A stretch of DNA of 64,000 nt from Punica granatum (lineage: Eukaryota > Streptophyta > Magnoliopsida > Myrtales > Lythraceae). The translations under genes and the position numbers were made by a program. The notes beneath the pieces were generated by a model that was given only the letters and a program-made list of their open reading frames with translations, was not told the origin of the DNA and did no database searches. The stretch lies in contig NC_045128.1 of the NCBI RefSeq assembly GCF_007655135.1, positions 2,480,001 to 2,544,000 of the forward strand, given 5' to 3'. Of the stretch, positions 35,975 through 51,251 are shown in pieces. Position 1 is the stretch's first letter; each line of letters begins with the position of its first letter.

Positions 35975-38080
35975 ATGTCGGCGGCGGACATCGGCGGAAT
36001 CCTGGACAGCTCGAAGGAGCTCGACCGGCTGAGGAAGGAGCAGGAGGGCGTGCTGATGGAGATCAACAAGATGCACAAGAAGCTCCAAACCAGTGGGTAC
36101 CTTCAAATTTCATCGTACTGCAAATAAAAAGCTTCGTACACAATCCGGTGTTTGTTGTCGGCTTGGTTCATGAGGAGCTGCTTTAACTGTTCAAGGAGTT
36201 TCCTTTTTTCCCGGTGGAATGTGTATATGATGAATTGAGTTTGATGAGTTGCTGAAAATGGATATGCTACAAGATGGTGATTGGTTTCGTTGAGTTCAGC
36301 TTGACGAAGATGATTAGGAACAGAGGAAGCCTCGGAATGATAGAAATGAAAAGTGAACCGAGAATTCGTGTTGTGCTTATATACTTAAACTAGTCCTGTG
36401 ACTCGAGACTTTATCTGCTGATTAATAATGCAGCCCCTGAAATGGTCGAGAAGCCCGGGGACACTTCCCTGTCGAGGCTGAAGTACTTGTACTCCTACGC
36501 CAAGGACCTTTCCGAGAGCGAAGTAAAGTATGGTTCCATCTTTGATTCCTTTAGAGTTGAAGTTGTATTTCTGGGGATGTAATTCTTTTAGTCGATTCTG
36601 TAGTTTGGCTATCGAAATGGACTGTTTCTGATTTAGTAGTTACGGATTGTGTTTTTGGTGCAGCATGTCAAATGCTTTGCTGAACCAACTCGATGCTCTG
36701 GTGCCTTCTGGACCATCGAGGAGAAAGCCAGGTTTGTGCTAGGACCTGATTGGTTAGATCTGTTCTTGTAAAATTTGTATTTCCTGATCAAAGCGAAGTG
36801 AGTTGCTTGAAGTGCTCTTCCTATAGATGTTTTTGAAACTGGAACTTAGGCGGTTAGGCCAAACCACTCTAATTCAGGAGAGTCCAGACTTATTTGGTTT
36901 TTCATGTTCCGATTTGCAGATGGCAGTGATCTAAAGAGGAAACGAGGAAAAAATGATTCAGAAATCCCACGGTTGTCTCCTTCTTTAAGAACTCAACTCG
37001 AGGCTTGTGCTAGTTTAATAGGAGAACAGGTTTGTATGTCCGTCTTGTTCTTAGTGTCAATCAGGTATGTATTCTATTATCTATTCTCAAGAGGATTAGA
37101 ACATTTGTTTGAATTAAGGTTGCTGCAAGGGTTACGCCTGATGATGCTGAGAAGGATGAGTGGTTCGTGGTAAAAGTCATGCACTTTGACAGAGAAAGTA
37201 AAGAGTAAGTGCTATTTCTATTTAGAAGGATCTATTATTTCCATTCTAGGCCTTTCCGGAAATGTAGCTTTCAACACTTTCGATATTATAACCTCTTATG
37301 CAGTTCTTTAAACAGAGTTATCTCTTCTTTGTTTAGATTTGATGTATTGGACGAGGAACCTGAAGATGAAGAAGAGGGCAGTGGCGAAAGGTAGTAATAC
37401 GCTCGAAGCATTGACCTCTTCTGGCAGATAGTCCTCTCAAGTTCAACTTTTGAACCTGAGCGATTTGTTAAACTTCCTCGACTGATGCTCTTAGCAAGCT
37501 TAAGAGTAATCGCAATTTATCCAATTTCAGGAGGTACAAGCTGCCTATATCACGTATCAAGCCTTTTCCAAAGCGCAGTGATCCTTCTAGTGCCCCTGAT
37601 TTCCCTCCCGGGACCCAAGTCCTTGCTGTATACCCCGGAACAACAGCGCTCTATAAGGCCACGGTAGTAAAAAAGGTACGGCATTGGCTAAAACCATTGA
37701 GAATTTGTTGACTTTGGGTCTATCATTTCATCGTTGTCAAAGATAATTTTTTGGATATTACTGGAGCTGACTGTTCATGTATTTTGCATCCTGTTGGGCT
37801 GCTCTTCCCATGTTTCTTGCAATCAGAGGAAAACTGAAGAGTAAGTAAAACATGGACCCTGTCTCATCTTAAACAAATTTTATAAGCTGGACCTGTCCAG
37901 TTCTTATGCAAAAGCCAATTGCAACTGTCAATGGTTGTCTGTCCGGTCTTACGGGCTGGTATTTTCTATTTGGTCAGCTATCTGCTTGAATTCGATGACG
38001 ATGAGGAAGACGGAGCATTGCCTCAAAGGATGGTGCCATTCCACAAGGTGGTTCCCTTACCAGAAGGACACCGCCAGTGA
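35975..38080 (+). CDS. SGF29: SGF29, tandem-Tudor chromatin reader of SAGA
   Basis: Nine coding exons, 35975-36092, 36434-36527, 36664-36731, 36920-37029, 37119-37204, 37337-37390, 37531-37675, 37827-37840 and 37978-38080, encode 263 residues. The protein is a subunit of the SAGA histone acetyltransferase complex in the nucleus and reads methylated H3K4. The N-terminus (GILDSSKELDRLRKEQEGVLMEI) is a coiled coil that binds the complex. The C-terminal half is the double Tudor SGF29 domain: GEQVAARVTP, EWFVVKVMHFDRES, YKLPISRIKPFPKR, FPPGTQVLAVYPGTTALYKA and the closing FDDDEEDGALPQRMVPFHKVV. The eighth exon is only 14 nt, but reading RKTE in phase is required by the family, so it is real. Arabidopsis has SGF29A (At3g27460) and SGF29B (At5g40550). 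Confidence 0.96.
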
Positions 38081-38720
38081 AGACCTCTATGTACAAACAT
38101 TGACATAGTTATGATGCATATTTGAGCTAGCCTTACAGATTGCCCACGTTTCGTTCCAAGTAATCATAGACTATACTTAGTATCTTCTGTAATATTACAT
38201 TCTTGCCGATGCAAGTCGGTCAAGCTACTTCTTGTATGATCAGTCTCAGCTCATTTTTCTCTCATTTTCTTGCTGCCAGTAGCTTTAAGTTGGATTCCAG
38301 CAGTTGTCGAGAGGTACCGGCATATGTGACACTCCATATGAACAAAGCAGCTTATCGTAAAATAAGCCAAATATCATGAACAGTGCGCAGATTACTTATG
38401 CTTGGAAGAAAGCAATAAATTTGATTTCAAGGAAACAGGGTAACCATATTAATAATATATAAGTATGCAGGATCATTAAAACATGGCCGAAACCCACACC
38501 AAACTCGTAAAATAAACACGTCTTGAAATTCTCTATTGATCTTATTATTGGACGAATATAGCAGCACCAAGATCTCTCTTCATTTGGCAATGGCATTAAA
38601 AGACTTTCTAGTCTGATTGATTAAGATGGTATTACACTAAATCTGGAAAGCGATTTCTCGAACTAATGTTTATTGCTAGATTCTGGTAATGAACTCACCC
38701 TGGAGCACAAGCCTCAATCT
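38081..38720. other. Convergent 3' spacer between SGF29 and the GDSL gene
   Basis: No gene seen; it contains the 3' UTRs of both neighbours. Confidence 0.5.
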
Positions 38721-40622
38721 CTAGTGCCTGTGGCATGCTTGAATGATCGGGATGGGAGGGTCCGACAGAGACCCATTGAGAATATGGCTCGCAACCCAGT
38801 GGTTTGCACCCTCCGTGTAGTGCACCCCATCCCAGCTGATGGAAGTCGCTGGATTCTCGCAGGAACCGCCAAAAACCTCGGTTTTGTTGACACCAAGTCC
38901 CTTGTTTCCACACCAGATGTGGGTGTAATCGACATGATACCCACAGCACACCGTCATCGGGTCTGTGAATCCTGGAAACATAAAAGGACAATGCAAGACA
39001 TAAGCTCAACTGCAAGCTCAAAACGATGATGAGACGGAAGACCAAAGCAGCTGGGTCGTTATCTGCATCTCCCCAGAACTGCAAACTCAAACGGAACCGG
39101 ATGGGAATTTGGAGGAAACTAATCCAATGCAATGATCACTTGAAGTGTAAAAGATGCAAAAATGCCAGCATTACTGAGGATTGCATGAGCCCTTCTAATC
39201 ATCCGGAAAATTTCGAGTATCAAAATTAACATAACCGGAAAGACATCGGCAGCCAAGAGGGGAAAAAAAAAGTTGGTTACCTTCTTTCTTGGCATTGCTA
39301 ATGAGTCCATATTTAGCTGCATACACATCCACGTAAGTGATTGCGGCCTCTGGGAGCTCAGTCCTCAGTTTTACAATCCGTTCCTTGAGGATCCGATTGA
39401 ACTCCATGGCAGCCTCGTTCTGGGACTTGACACACCGATTTTCATCAAGATAGCCCGGTGGCGGATTGTGGTTGTAGAAGAGGTTCACCGGCAAGCAACC
39501 AATGGGGCCTGTGTTGTGGATCCAGAATGACCTCCCACCCTTCTCGTATATGTTCTGAGAAAACCGATTGAAAAGATTACAAAACCAGCAAGCTCATAGG
39601 TGCGAAGCCGTGATATTGATCAGATGTAACTTATGAGTATCTTTTATAGAAAAGATGCTGCCTTAAATTCCACAGATGAACAGAGCAAATTATCTGAGGC
39701 CTTAAGTTCATGTCATTGACATGGCATAATAACCCGAGATCAGTGCATAATTACCCGATACTATAGCGGTCGTTAAGTTGTGTCATTCATAATAAGATTG
39801 AATTACGAATGCTTACTCACTTGGACAGCTGAAGCTAGCTGGTTCACTATATCCGGCAATGCAGCTTTGAGCTGATCGGAGCTCAACTTCCTAAACCCGA
39901 CGGAGAGATCGTTCTGCCCAATATCGAACGTGTACAGCGCCTTTGAGAACTCTTCTTGAACAGGCAGTTTGCTCTTCTCAGCCTGATCTTTTTCTACGAA
40001 TTAGAAAACACACAATACATTTTCACCAATCAATGTGCGGAAACGACATTATTTTCCGGGCAATTCTACAAATGATCGGCCCGATTGTACGAACCTTGGG
40101 CATAAAGTTCGGCAGTTCGCTGCTTGAACTGATTAAACTGCGCGATCTGCATATCAAGTGAGAACGGGCTTATCCCGTACTCAAAGATGGTCTCGTTCTG
40201 CCTCCGTATCGTCGACCCTCCGGTGGCGAAATTCGCACCATGCCTATAGTTTGTTCCCAGTGAATTGAGGTAAGCACTCAGGTATGGGAGTTTCAGTTGC
40301 TCAGCTGCAGAACTCAACAGAGTAAGAATCAGTTTGTAAGTGCCAAGCAGAGAACACATAGAGAGACAGAATGCGTACCGATGAAGTCGGCAATGAGACG
40401 GCCATCGGCGTCTCGACCGGCCGGTTTATGAAAGAACCTCTCCCCGTAAGGCACACGGATGGGTTCAAACGCAGCCGATATGCCACCCGTGTCGGAATTC
40501 GAGTCCCCAAAGTTGTAAATCGCCGGGAATTCACACGCAGGCAAGGCGTCCGCGGCCCCTCTTAGTACCCATAAGCCCATAAAGACGGCAAACCCAGTAG
40601 CTAAAACCCCCCAAGAACCCAT
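38721..40622 (-). CDS. GDSL esterase/lipase (At5g14450/ENOD8-like), intact copy
   Basis: Five exons (complement), 40379-40622, 40095-40304, 39821-39993, 39281-39554 and 38721-38971, give 383 residues. The start at 40622 opens a signal peptide (MGSWGVLATGFAVFMGLWVL, cleavage expected near residue 25), so the product is secreted. Family blocks are complete: block [17 protein letters not shown] with the catalytic Ser near 41, oxyanion Gly in block II (GANFATGGSTIR), Asn in FDIGQNDL, and the Asp/His pair in SWDGVHYTE close to the C-terminus. Several relatives are annotated as alpha-fucosidase or acetylesterase; substrate here is unknown, most likely an acylated cell-wall sugar or lipid. Exon 3 must start at 39993 (after TCGTAG), because the next AG gives a stop. 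A damaged tandem copy lies 2.4 kb upstream. Confidence 0.95.
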
Positions 40623-40675
40623 ACTCCTTCCTCTCAACAGCCTAGACACTGTCCCCCAGCAGTAAGTGCTCTCTC

Positions 40676-40685
40676 ACTTATAAAG
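40676..40685 (-). promoter_or_regulatory. Candidate TATA box of the intact GDSL gene
   Basis: The minus strand reads CTTTATAAGT about 55-60 bases upstream of the ATG at 40622, the right distance for a short leader. Position and sequence only. Confidence 0.4.
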
Positions 40686-43006
40686 TTCCATCCTTTTATC
40701 ATGGAAGAGGACATTCTTGTCCTCGTCCCGGAGTTCGGGAAAATTAATTATAATGTGGCGAAAAACAACCGATAATATCATTGTCGGTGGTAGATTTTTC
40801 ACAGAGAGAGAGAGAGGGCAGGGTTATCTAGGACGGACAGTCTCTTCTGGAGTCCATTGCCCCATTAGTGGATCCAGCAAGCAGTTATTATTGTCTGTAT
40901 GTGAAATCTGGACAGCATAAGCACTTTTACGTGGGAAACACGAGTAATCGACATATTCACCATTTTGTAATTAAATTTATACTCCGTTTGAATTTAAAGT
41001 TACTTTAACTTAATTATACTCACGATAAAATAAAATAATTCATACAAAGTTAAATGATAGGTCTCATTTATATCATTTTTTTTTCAAAATTAAAATCACA
41101 TAACTCATACAAAGTTAAAGGGTAAACCTCATACATAACCATTTATACCACTTTTTTTCAAAATCTGATTTTAAAATGTTACTTACAAACCAAATGCAGT
41201 ATTAAAATTTTAATTTTAACTTTAACTCTATTTATTACATAATAAATATCAACGATACAATTATTACTTTTTTCTTTTTTTCTTTAATTTTTTAAATTAT
41301 TTAATTTAATTTTTAATATTAAACTCTCTCAACTATTCATTACTTTTTTCACAATTCAACAACATAATTATTACTTTCTCTCAACTATTTATTACTTTTT
41401 TACACGTTTTCTCATAATTCAACATAATCATTACAACCCAATTAAAATCAAAATTCAACTCTATTTAATTCTAAAATCAAACACACCATTAAGATCGATG
41501 GATCGGGATTAGTTCTTGGATAACACGGACCATCAGCAATGATTAAATGTTTTCGTGTCCCCGAATTATTAAAGATAGATGGATTTGGTCGTCTGGGGGG
41601 ATTTCCATGTGATAGAGGTTCCGTGGCTGAAATCCGAGGCTGACAATGTCGGATGGGCCTCGAAAGAGTACATTAATATCCACTGGGGCTGTTGGATTTT
41701 TTTCTTGTCTTGATGATACTGCCTATATTAATTTTAAGTCAAAAATGTAATTAATAACGTGTCAATTAATAACTGAAAATGACAAGAACGCAAAATATAA
41801 TATGAAAATAACTGATTGCTAAAAATTTGCTCGCCTTACTCATTAATCAGGTCGTTTTCTAGTGGAATGTAATAATATAAGAACACAAAAAAAAAAATCA
41901 ATTCGAGACCTTTTTCTTTGTTGGGTAAATAATGTCATGATAATTATATTGGGGTAGAATTCAATTTATTTGTTATTCCCAAAATGAATGAAAAGGACGT
42001 AAAACTTATATATGTACTAGGTAGGTTGTCCATGCTTGAACGACCTTGTTATTTACATGTATGTCGCGGTGTTATTTGCCTATCTGTTTAATTACACTAT
42101 AACATTTACTACACTTAACTTGCACTTCTATATTAACAAAATAAAACACAAATTCGATTGAGAATAGTAACAAACAAATAGAAGTAAAATAAAATCTTAT
42201 TAAGATAGAAAAAAAAAGATACACGTAATGGCTACGATCTCACTGAGTTGACGGAGATGGACGGAACATTTTAATACAGCTAGGAGCTAAAAAAAGATAC
42301 AGGAGGCAAAGAAACAGAAGCATTTTTCGATTCTGACATTTATATTATATTGATGATGGAAAAAAAGGGGGGGGGGAGCTCGACCATAAAAACAGTAACG
42401 GGACCAATTTTTCTGTTTTTATACTATGATTAAATAATCTTCTTTTTTTAATTTCTAAAAGCGCCTAATAAGACAAATGTATATGGACAAACTTTTTATT
42501 TTCGAAATTTTGTATTTTGATTTGAAATAATGAAAAGGCTCGACTCTCGAGCATAAAATAGGTAATGGGACCATTTTTTTTATTTTTTTTAAGATTGAAT
42601 AATTTATTATTTTATATTTTTAAAATCATACAGTAAAATAAAATAGATACAACGGATAGAATTTTTTCCTTTTTATTTTTATTCGATAAACGATTAAATA
42701 AAATGTATAGGATAATGAAAATAAATTATCAAAATAACAGCAAATTTTTTTAAAAAAATGTTGAAAGTATTAGAAACTTTCATAATTTCCCGCATAATGC
42801 TCAAGAAGATCCACGCAAGTCTATATATGTCTTTTCAGATGGATACTAATAGCATTGAAAATAGAAAATGTCCTATCTCCAAGAGTCCGACTTTCTCTCT
42901 GATTTCTATCGTTGTCATGCTATGGAGGCCCTTTTATCTTGTCTATGATTACACTAATGCCAATGACTCATTTGGCTATGTTCGGATGACACAGTGATTT
43001 GGTCCG
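40686..43006. other. AT-rich spacer between the two GDSL copies
   Basis: No gene. A (GA)n run is at 40803-40815, and the MITE-like repeat described next fills 40978-41491. From 41700 to 42740 the DNA is A/T-rich with G10 at 42367-42376. It also includes the 3' region of the broken GDSL copy. Confidence 0.5.
40978..41491. repeat. MITE-like element, copy 2, longer and inverted
   Basis: The right part (41210-41491, ending CTAAAATCAAACACACC) is the reverse-complement counterpart of 9294-9571. The left part (TACTCCGTTTGAATTT to AAACCAAATGCAGTATT at about 41205) has its own inverted ends of the same style, so two related elements may be nested or side by side. No ORF. Confidence 0.5.
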
Positions 43007-44941
43007 TCAAAATCCAAGGCATGAACGCAAGATCGGGGAGCTGCTGTCGGAGAAGGAACCGTTGACGATGCGATCGGCCAGCCAGTGGTTTGCAGCCTCG
43101 GTGTAGTGGACACCGTCCCAGCTAACAAAGGAAGAAGGGTCTTTGCATGAACCTGCATACAACTTTGTGCCATTGAAGTCTGCACTTTGCCCGCACCAGA
43201 CGTGCTTGTCCTTGTATTGCACCCCACAGCATATCCTAGTCGGATCTCCAAACCCTGCCCAAGGAAACAATAGGATTATATATGGACACCATCTTAACTC
43301 GTTTGGAAGACTGAAGCCCCCCGGTACGTAACGGATGTACTCGCCGAGGCGTTGTCGGATTTGTCCGTGTGGTGTGCAAATATGGGTCCCTCCATTAGTG
43401 TACTTCTTGATGGAGTTAGGCATAGATTTAGCTGTGACTTGGGGCGTGCATAAAGTGGCGGCATGCTCGGTGCAATCCCTCGATCATGGCAAAAAGAAAA
43501 CTGATGACTTTCCACATTTTTAGGCATTGCTGATCGAACAGAGTCCGATCATGAAAGAGCAATGGAATCCGCAGTATCGGGAATGGACCGAGGGGTCGAA
43601 TTTAGCTGCCATAGCTCCTTGTTATTCTTTTAAGAATCCTGATCCGAAAAGCTAGTTAGGATATGGACGTCTCATAAAAATCCTTCTTGGTTTCCTTACC
43701 TTGTTCCTTGGCAGCGCCGATGAGTCCATACTTGGCGGAGTAGACATCGATGTATGTCAAAGCAGCTTCAGGGAGCTGACGCCTTAGTTGCCCCACTTTT
43801 TCTTTAAGCTGCCGGTTGAACTCCGAAGCCATGTCATTCTGGTCCTTGACACAGCCCTGCTTGTCCAGGTAACCGGGCATTGGGTCGTGGACTGCCTGGA
43901 TGGTGATTGCTAAGCACCCGATCGGACCCGTGTTGTGTATCCAAAACGTCCTTGCACCTTGGTCGTATAAATGCTGGCAAAAGAAAACACAAACAGAGAA
44001 GGAAGACAACATCGTTCTTAGGATACTTCACTGAGATGGAAAATTTGGGATGATGAAGACAGCGAGAACTATATATACTTGGACAGATTCAGCAAACTGA
44101 TTGACTATATCGGGAATTGTTTCATTCAGCCTCTCAACGTGTGCGTAACTTAGGTTGCGGAACCCGGCAGCGAGATCATTCTGCCCGATATCGAACGCGT
44201 AAAGAGCCGTAGAGGTATGCAGATCGGTTCTTGAACTGATCGAACTGTGCCATTTGGATATCAAGGGAAAACGGGCTGACTCCGTTCAGGAACCAGCTCT
44301 CATTCTGCCTCCTGATCGTTGCTCCTCCGGTGGCGAAGTTGGCGCCATGCTGATAACTCGTCCCTAGTGAGTCGAGGTACGCACTCAGGTGTGGCAAACC
44401 GAGGTGCTCGGCTGCATATCAAAATAAAAGGGAGAACATGTCCAGAGAGAAATATATATTTGATTCGTGCAACATCTAAATATCTACAAGACATCATTGC
44501 AAGTTTGCAACCATATATCAATTTCTTCGAATTGATGCTGCACTGCGTACTTGGGTATGTACATCCATAACGGAGTCGAACTTCTAAACGGCGTCGATAA
44601 TTACTTCACCATTTAATACCGAGTGGATTCTTAAACATACATATCTAAAGAACATGTCAAAACAGACACATACCAATGAAGTCGATAATGAGTCGCCCAT
44701 CAGAGGCCCTTCCTGCCGGCCGGTGGAAGTAAGTCTCACCATCCGGTGCCGCCATCTGGTAAAATGCAGCTGAAATGCCACCGGTATCGGAGTTTGAGTC
44801 TCCAAAGTTGTAAATCGCTGGAAAATCACATCGGGATGGAGTCGCTTCTACTGCTGCGACGTCGTGAAGTACTCCCACGATCACCAGCAGGGGCAGCATT
44901 GCCAAAACGCCGCCGACGGAACCTCCCTCGACTTTCACCAT
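43007..44941 (-). pseudogene. Tandem GDSL esterase/lipase copy, frameshifted by a deletion
   Basis: Exons by comparison with the intact copy (complement): 44674-44941, a fused block 44079-44411, 43700-43973 and 43007-43254. The outer exons are excellent: signal peptide, [44 protein letters not shown] and SWDGVHYTEAAN are all present, and exon 4 is 274 nt in both copies. In the fused block the intron that separates exons 2 and 3 in the sister gene is missing together with 26 coding bases net. This puts ALYAFDIGQNDL one base out of frame with FDQFKNRSAYLY, and the upstream frame hits TGA at about 44174. No GT-AG intron can fit in the gap. Unless the assembly is wrong here, the copy cannot make a full GDSL enzyme. 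A TATA-like ATATATAAC lies at about 45051-45060 on this strand. Confidence 0.85.
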
Positions 44942-46244
44942 GGCTCAGTCGATATCGACTGATACACGACCAAATCAGGGATTCAAAACAAATGGAGACT
45001 GAAGATGAGAAATTGTATGTTATGAATTATGGGTTAGTTTCTCATCTCACATGTTATATATTGTGCTTGCACCTTTATTTCCTTTTATGAACGTGCAAAT
45101 TAAAATGGAAAAAAAAGGACAAAAAGGTGTCTACAGTAATTATGTTGCAAAAAATTCTATTGTTATTGTATATCCTTTTTTTTCCCTGACAGAAAAGCCC
45201 CAATCAGCGTTTGACTGTCATTACTAAAGTGATTAGGAATCACGCACAAGATCACACTTGGACTTGCCACAACCTCTGATCTTCTCATGGCAGTATGAAT
45301 TAGGATTAAGCAAAGCATCACTCGCCCTTATTTGTCTTTCCGCACGATTGGGAATTGCCCCTGTTAGATCTAACATCCGACCGATTATAATCATATACTT
45401 TCGAGGACGGGTAAAGATCTCAAGTGCTAACTGGTTTGCTCGTCGGTCCATCCCGTGAGGGCATTGTAACCTTGAGCTCATATTATTAATCCAGACCAAC
45501 ATTTTGTCTGGTGGCTTGAAGTGCTTAGTTATTACCACTTAATTTCAGAAGGTCGTTGGTCATTCCTTCACGTGATCTATATAGTATTAGGGAATAATAT
45601 CTACACAAATACCAAGTAAGATATGGTAGAGATCAATCACCTCATACATAACATAGGAAAACATTACACGAGTTGCTGAGAAGGCACACCTTTTAGCCGG
45701 ACAAACTCGCTCGCTAGCAACTGTCGTGACGAGACCAAGGGATCAATGTTACCCAAAATCGGCCTTGGATTGAAGATTCGGAAGAATTGTCGCTTAGAAA
45801 GCAAATGTTTATTATTAGGAATTTCATATCTTTATAGGATAACTTTTATTTTTAAATTTCGAGACTATTTTGAAATATTAAACTTGATTTATCACAATGA
45901 AGTTAATTTTCTATTTGTTACTTTGTATTCCTTTCATTTATATGGTGGAGATGCTAAATTTGCAGAATTCCCCCTCCATGTACGATTATCCGACGCCATG
46001 GATGGTCTTACTCTTATTTCGACTATAGCGATTTGAACACATAATTTTTCTGGTTGAAGTAGCAGGTCATAAATCACATTTCCAGAATTATGCCCTCAAA
46101 TCCTTGTAGGAGGGGCTAAAATGAGATGAATGTTGACGTTTGAGGATCAACTGGAAATTTCTTCGATCCCATACGCAACGACGTCGTAGTTGGCCCAAGC
46201 AAAACCAAGGCAACTCGGGCTGTATTTTTCTTCTCCTTCCTCTC
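44942..46244. other. Divergent spacer between the GDSL pseudogene and SURF2
   Basis: No gene seen. Holds the pseudogene's former promoter and, near 46160-46244, the likely SURF2 leader. Confidence 0.5.
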
Positions 46245-47940
46245 ATGACTCCCACAGCACCACAGCCAACGGCGTCGGGCGGCGGCAGTGGGGCCATGGC
46301 GCAGCCGGAGAAGAAGGCGGAGAAGGAAGGGACCAACCTGCTGGGCCGGCCGAAGTTCTCGGAGCTCCCGAACGGCCGGTTCAAATGCGTCGAGACGGGT
46401 CACGAGCTGATCGGCAAGGACAGGGACTCATACTCCCAGAGCAAACGGTGCCGTCTCGGTCTCATTGACTACGCCCTCTCCCACAAGAAGCCTCCCCTCA
46501 ACATGTTTACGCAAGACCCAGATTGCCGGTAATCAAAGAATCTGTCCTTTTTCGCCTTTCTTGCTTCCGCTGTTGGGTGTTCTTGAGCTTGTATAATACA
46601 TATATAAACACAGATACATACAACTCATAGAATGTTTCAAAATGTCTTAAGGTTCTTCTGATTGAAATACCAATCTTGTAGCTGAACTCTGTTCTTCTAT
46701 TGATTGAGATAGATTGTGAGGAAGAAAGCATGAAACTGCTAGATTTGTCTGTTTTTTGTTTATTGAGGTTTTCAGAACTGAAGGACCACGGAGGATATCT
46801 GCGTAGCTTGATGGGTTTTGTTCAATTGAATTTTTGTCGTTCGTTGAAAATATTGTGACCTCGATGCTGTCATTTTAAGCGTTTTCTGCTTAAATTCAAC
46901 AGAAAAGTGATGGTATGTTTTTGGACATGGTTACAGATCAAAGTTGATATGCAAGTTGACAGGGGGTAAAGTTAACAAGTCCGAGGAACACATATGGAAA
47001 CATATCAACGGCAAACGGTTCCTCAACAAACTTGGTTTGGCCCTATGTTTGGTTAATCTTTGTGTTTTCCGTTGTAACATCAATGTAAATTGAAGGTGGA
47101 CTTGAGTGCTTGAGGTTTAGGGTGTTCATGGATGTTTTCGAATGCAATGGGCAGAGAAGGAAGAAGAAGAAAAGCTGGGGCAGATGGATTCTGAGGACGA
47201 CATGGGCCAAGAGATTCCTGAACGAGTAGCCAATGGGAAGACAGACGAGAAGAAAACGAAGGACAAGAAGAAGAAGAAGAAGAAGAAGAAGAAGAAGGAT
47301 AAGCAGAAGGGAAAGGAAAAGGAGAAGATGGACGATGAAAGTGATCCTGTGTCAAGGGAAAATGGTGACTCCGAGGAAGTGGACTTTTGGATGCCCCCTG
47401 CTGGAGACCGGTGGGACTTCGATGATGGAGGAGATAGGTGGGGGTCCGATGCAGAGTCAGGGCCAGAAACAGCAGAAGAAGAAACAGGTATGCATGGCAA
47501 ACCATTGGAAGGTCAAGAATATGAATGGCAGCAAAGTTCATTGAATTTTCCCTTCCATTAAGATGGAACTTTTATTGTGCGTATGATTCTCAAATTGTCC
47601 CTCGACGAATCCAACTATGTTCCAATAGGATTTGATTAATGTATTTATCTCTACACATGTATAGGAGACTTATCGTCTTGAATGTGATAGTATTTGCAGG
47701 ATTGGACGGTCCCCTTGAAGATGATTGCCCAGAGCCTGAAGAGACTTCTATTCGGTAAGTTAACTTCACACCGCTTCATGTGCTGCAACTTTTCTGCGAT
47801 TGATCTCATGTCTGAGTAAGAATTATGGTTGCTCTTCTTTGGATTGCTTTCACAGGAAGAAACGAGCTTCTACTGATTCTGGAGCTGGCAGTATCGTCTT
47901 GAAGAAGAGGAAGAAAAAGAAAAGTAAGAACTCCAGCTAG
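46245..47940 (+). CDS. SURF2: Surfeit locus protein 2 (SURF2) family protein
   Basis: Five exons, 46245-46528, 46937-47034, 47155-47487, 47700-47754 and 47856-47940, give 284 residues. The SURF2 domain covers about 32-135, with ELPNGRFKCVETGHELIGKDRDSY, CRLGLIDYALSHKKPPLNMF, the CKLTGGKVNKSEEHIWKHI block and GKRFLNKL, all in the expected order. The second half is disordered: a long lysine run coded by (AAG)n around 47264-47300, then acidic stretches with repeated WMPP/DRWDFDDGGDRW, and a basic tail KKRKKKKSKNSS that may direct it to the nucleolus. The role is not established; animal SURF2 is linked to ribosome biogenesis. The ATG at 46245 is used; an in-frame ATG at 46296 (MAQPEKK) is an alternative. 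A partial second copy lies at about 60487-60690. Confidence 0.93.
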
Positions 47941-48428
47941 TCATACAGAGGCTAAGTTTATTAGGATCGTTTGACCAAGTTGCTTTGCCGTACTAATCGG
48001 AGGAGGAAAGAGGATTTGTTTCGACTTCGAGATTTTTGTATGTTTACTGTTTTGCACCTACAGATCATAAAAAAGTTGCAGTTTTCGAGTACTTAAACTT
48101 GGTTTCTTCTGAGATTTTGCTTTTCCCAAAAGATTGTTCGTTTGTCCATCATCATCGCATCAGACAATAACTTTGTGGAGAGACTGAACCGGTCGATTGA
48201 ATCAGTTGGAACTAGAATATCCATCAGGAAAAAAAATGATCTCGGAATGTTAAAACAACGAAAAAATACACTCCAATGCTTATCTGTGTCAAGAAAGCTA
48301 ATACACAATTAGTCACAGGGCACAATCTTTTCTTTCGACGTTGATTGAGTTTGAGGAGCAGTTTGCAAGTGCTGGAGCATAACGTCCTCCTTTTCCAAGT
48401 TTCTACATCCAAATGCCCGACCATGTTG
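47941..48428. other. Convergent 3' spacer between SURF2 and the uridine kinase gene
   Basis: No gene seen; 3' UTRs of both neighbours. Confidence 0.5.

Positions 48429-51251
<2,823 letters not shown>

Noticed and set aside
45233..45538. 101-aa minus-strand ORF between the GDSL pseudogene and SURF2
   Set aside because: No similarity I can recognise, no plausible splice sites or neighbours in phase.
47080..47541. 153-aa minus-strand ORF across SURF2 exon 3
   Set aside because: It is the reverse of the (AAG)n and acidic coding region, giving a Ser/Phe-rich shadow.
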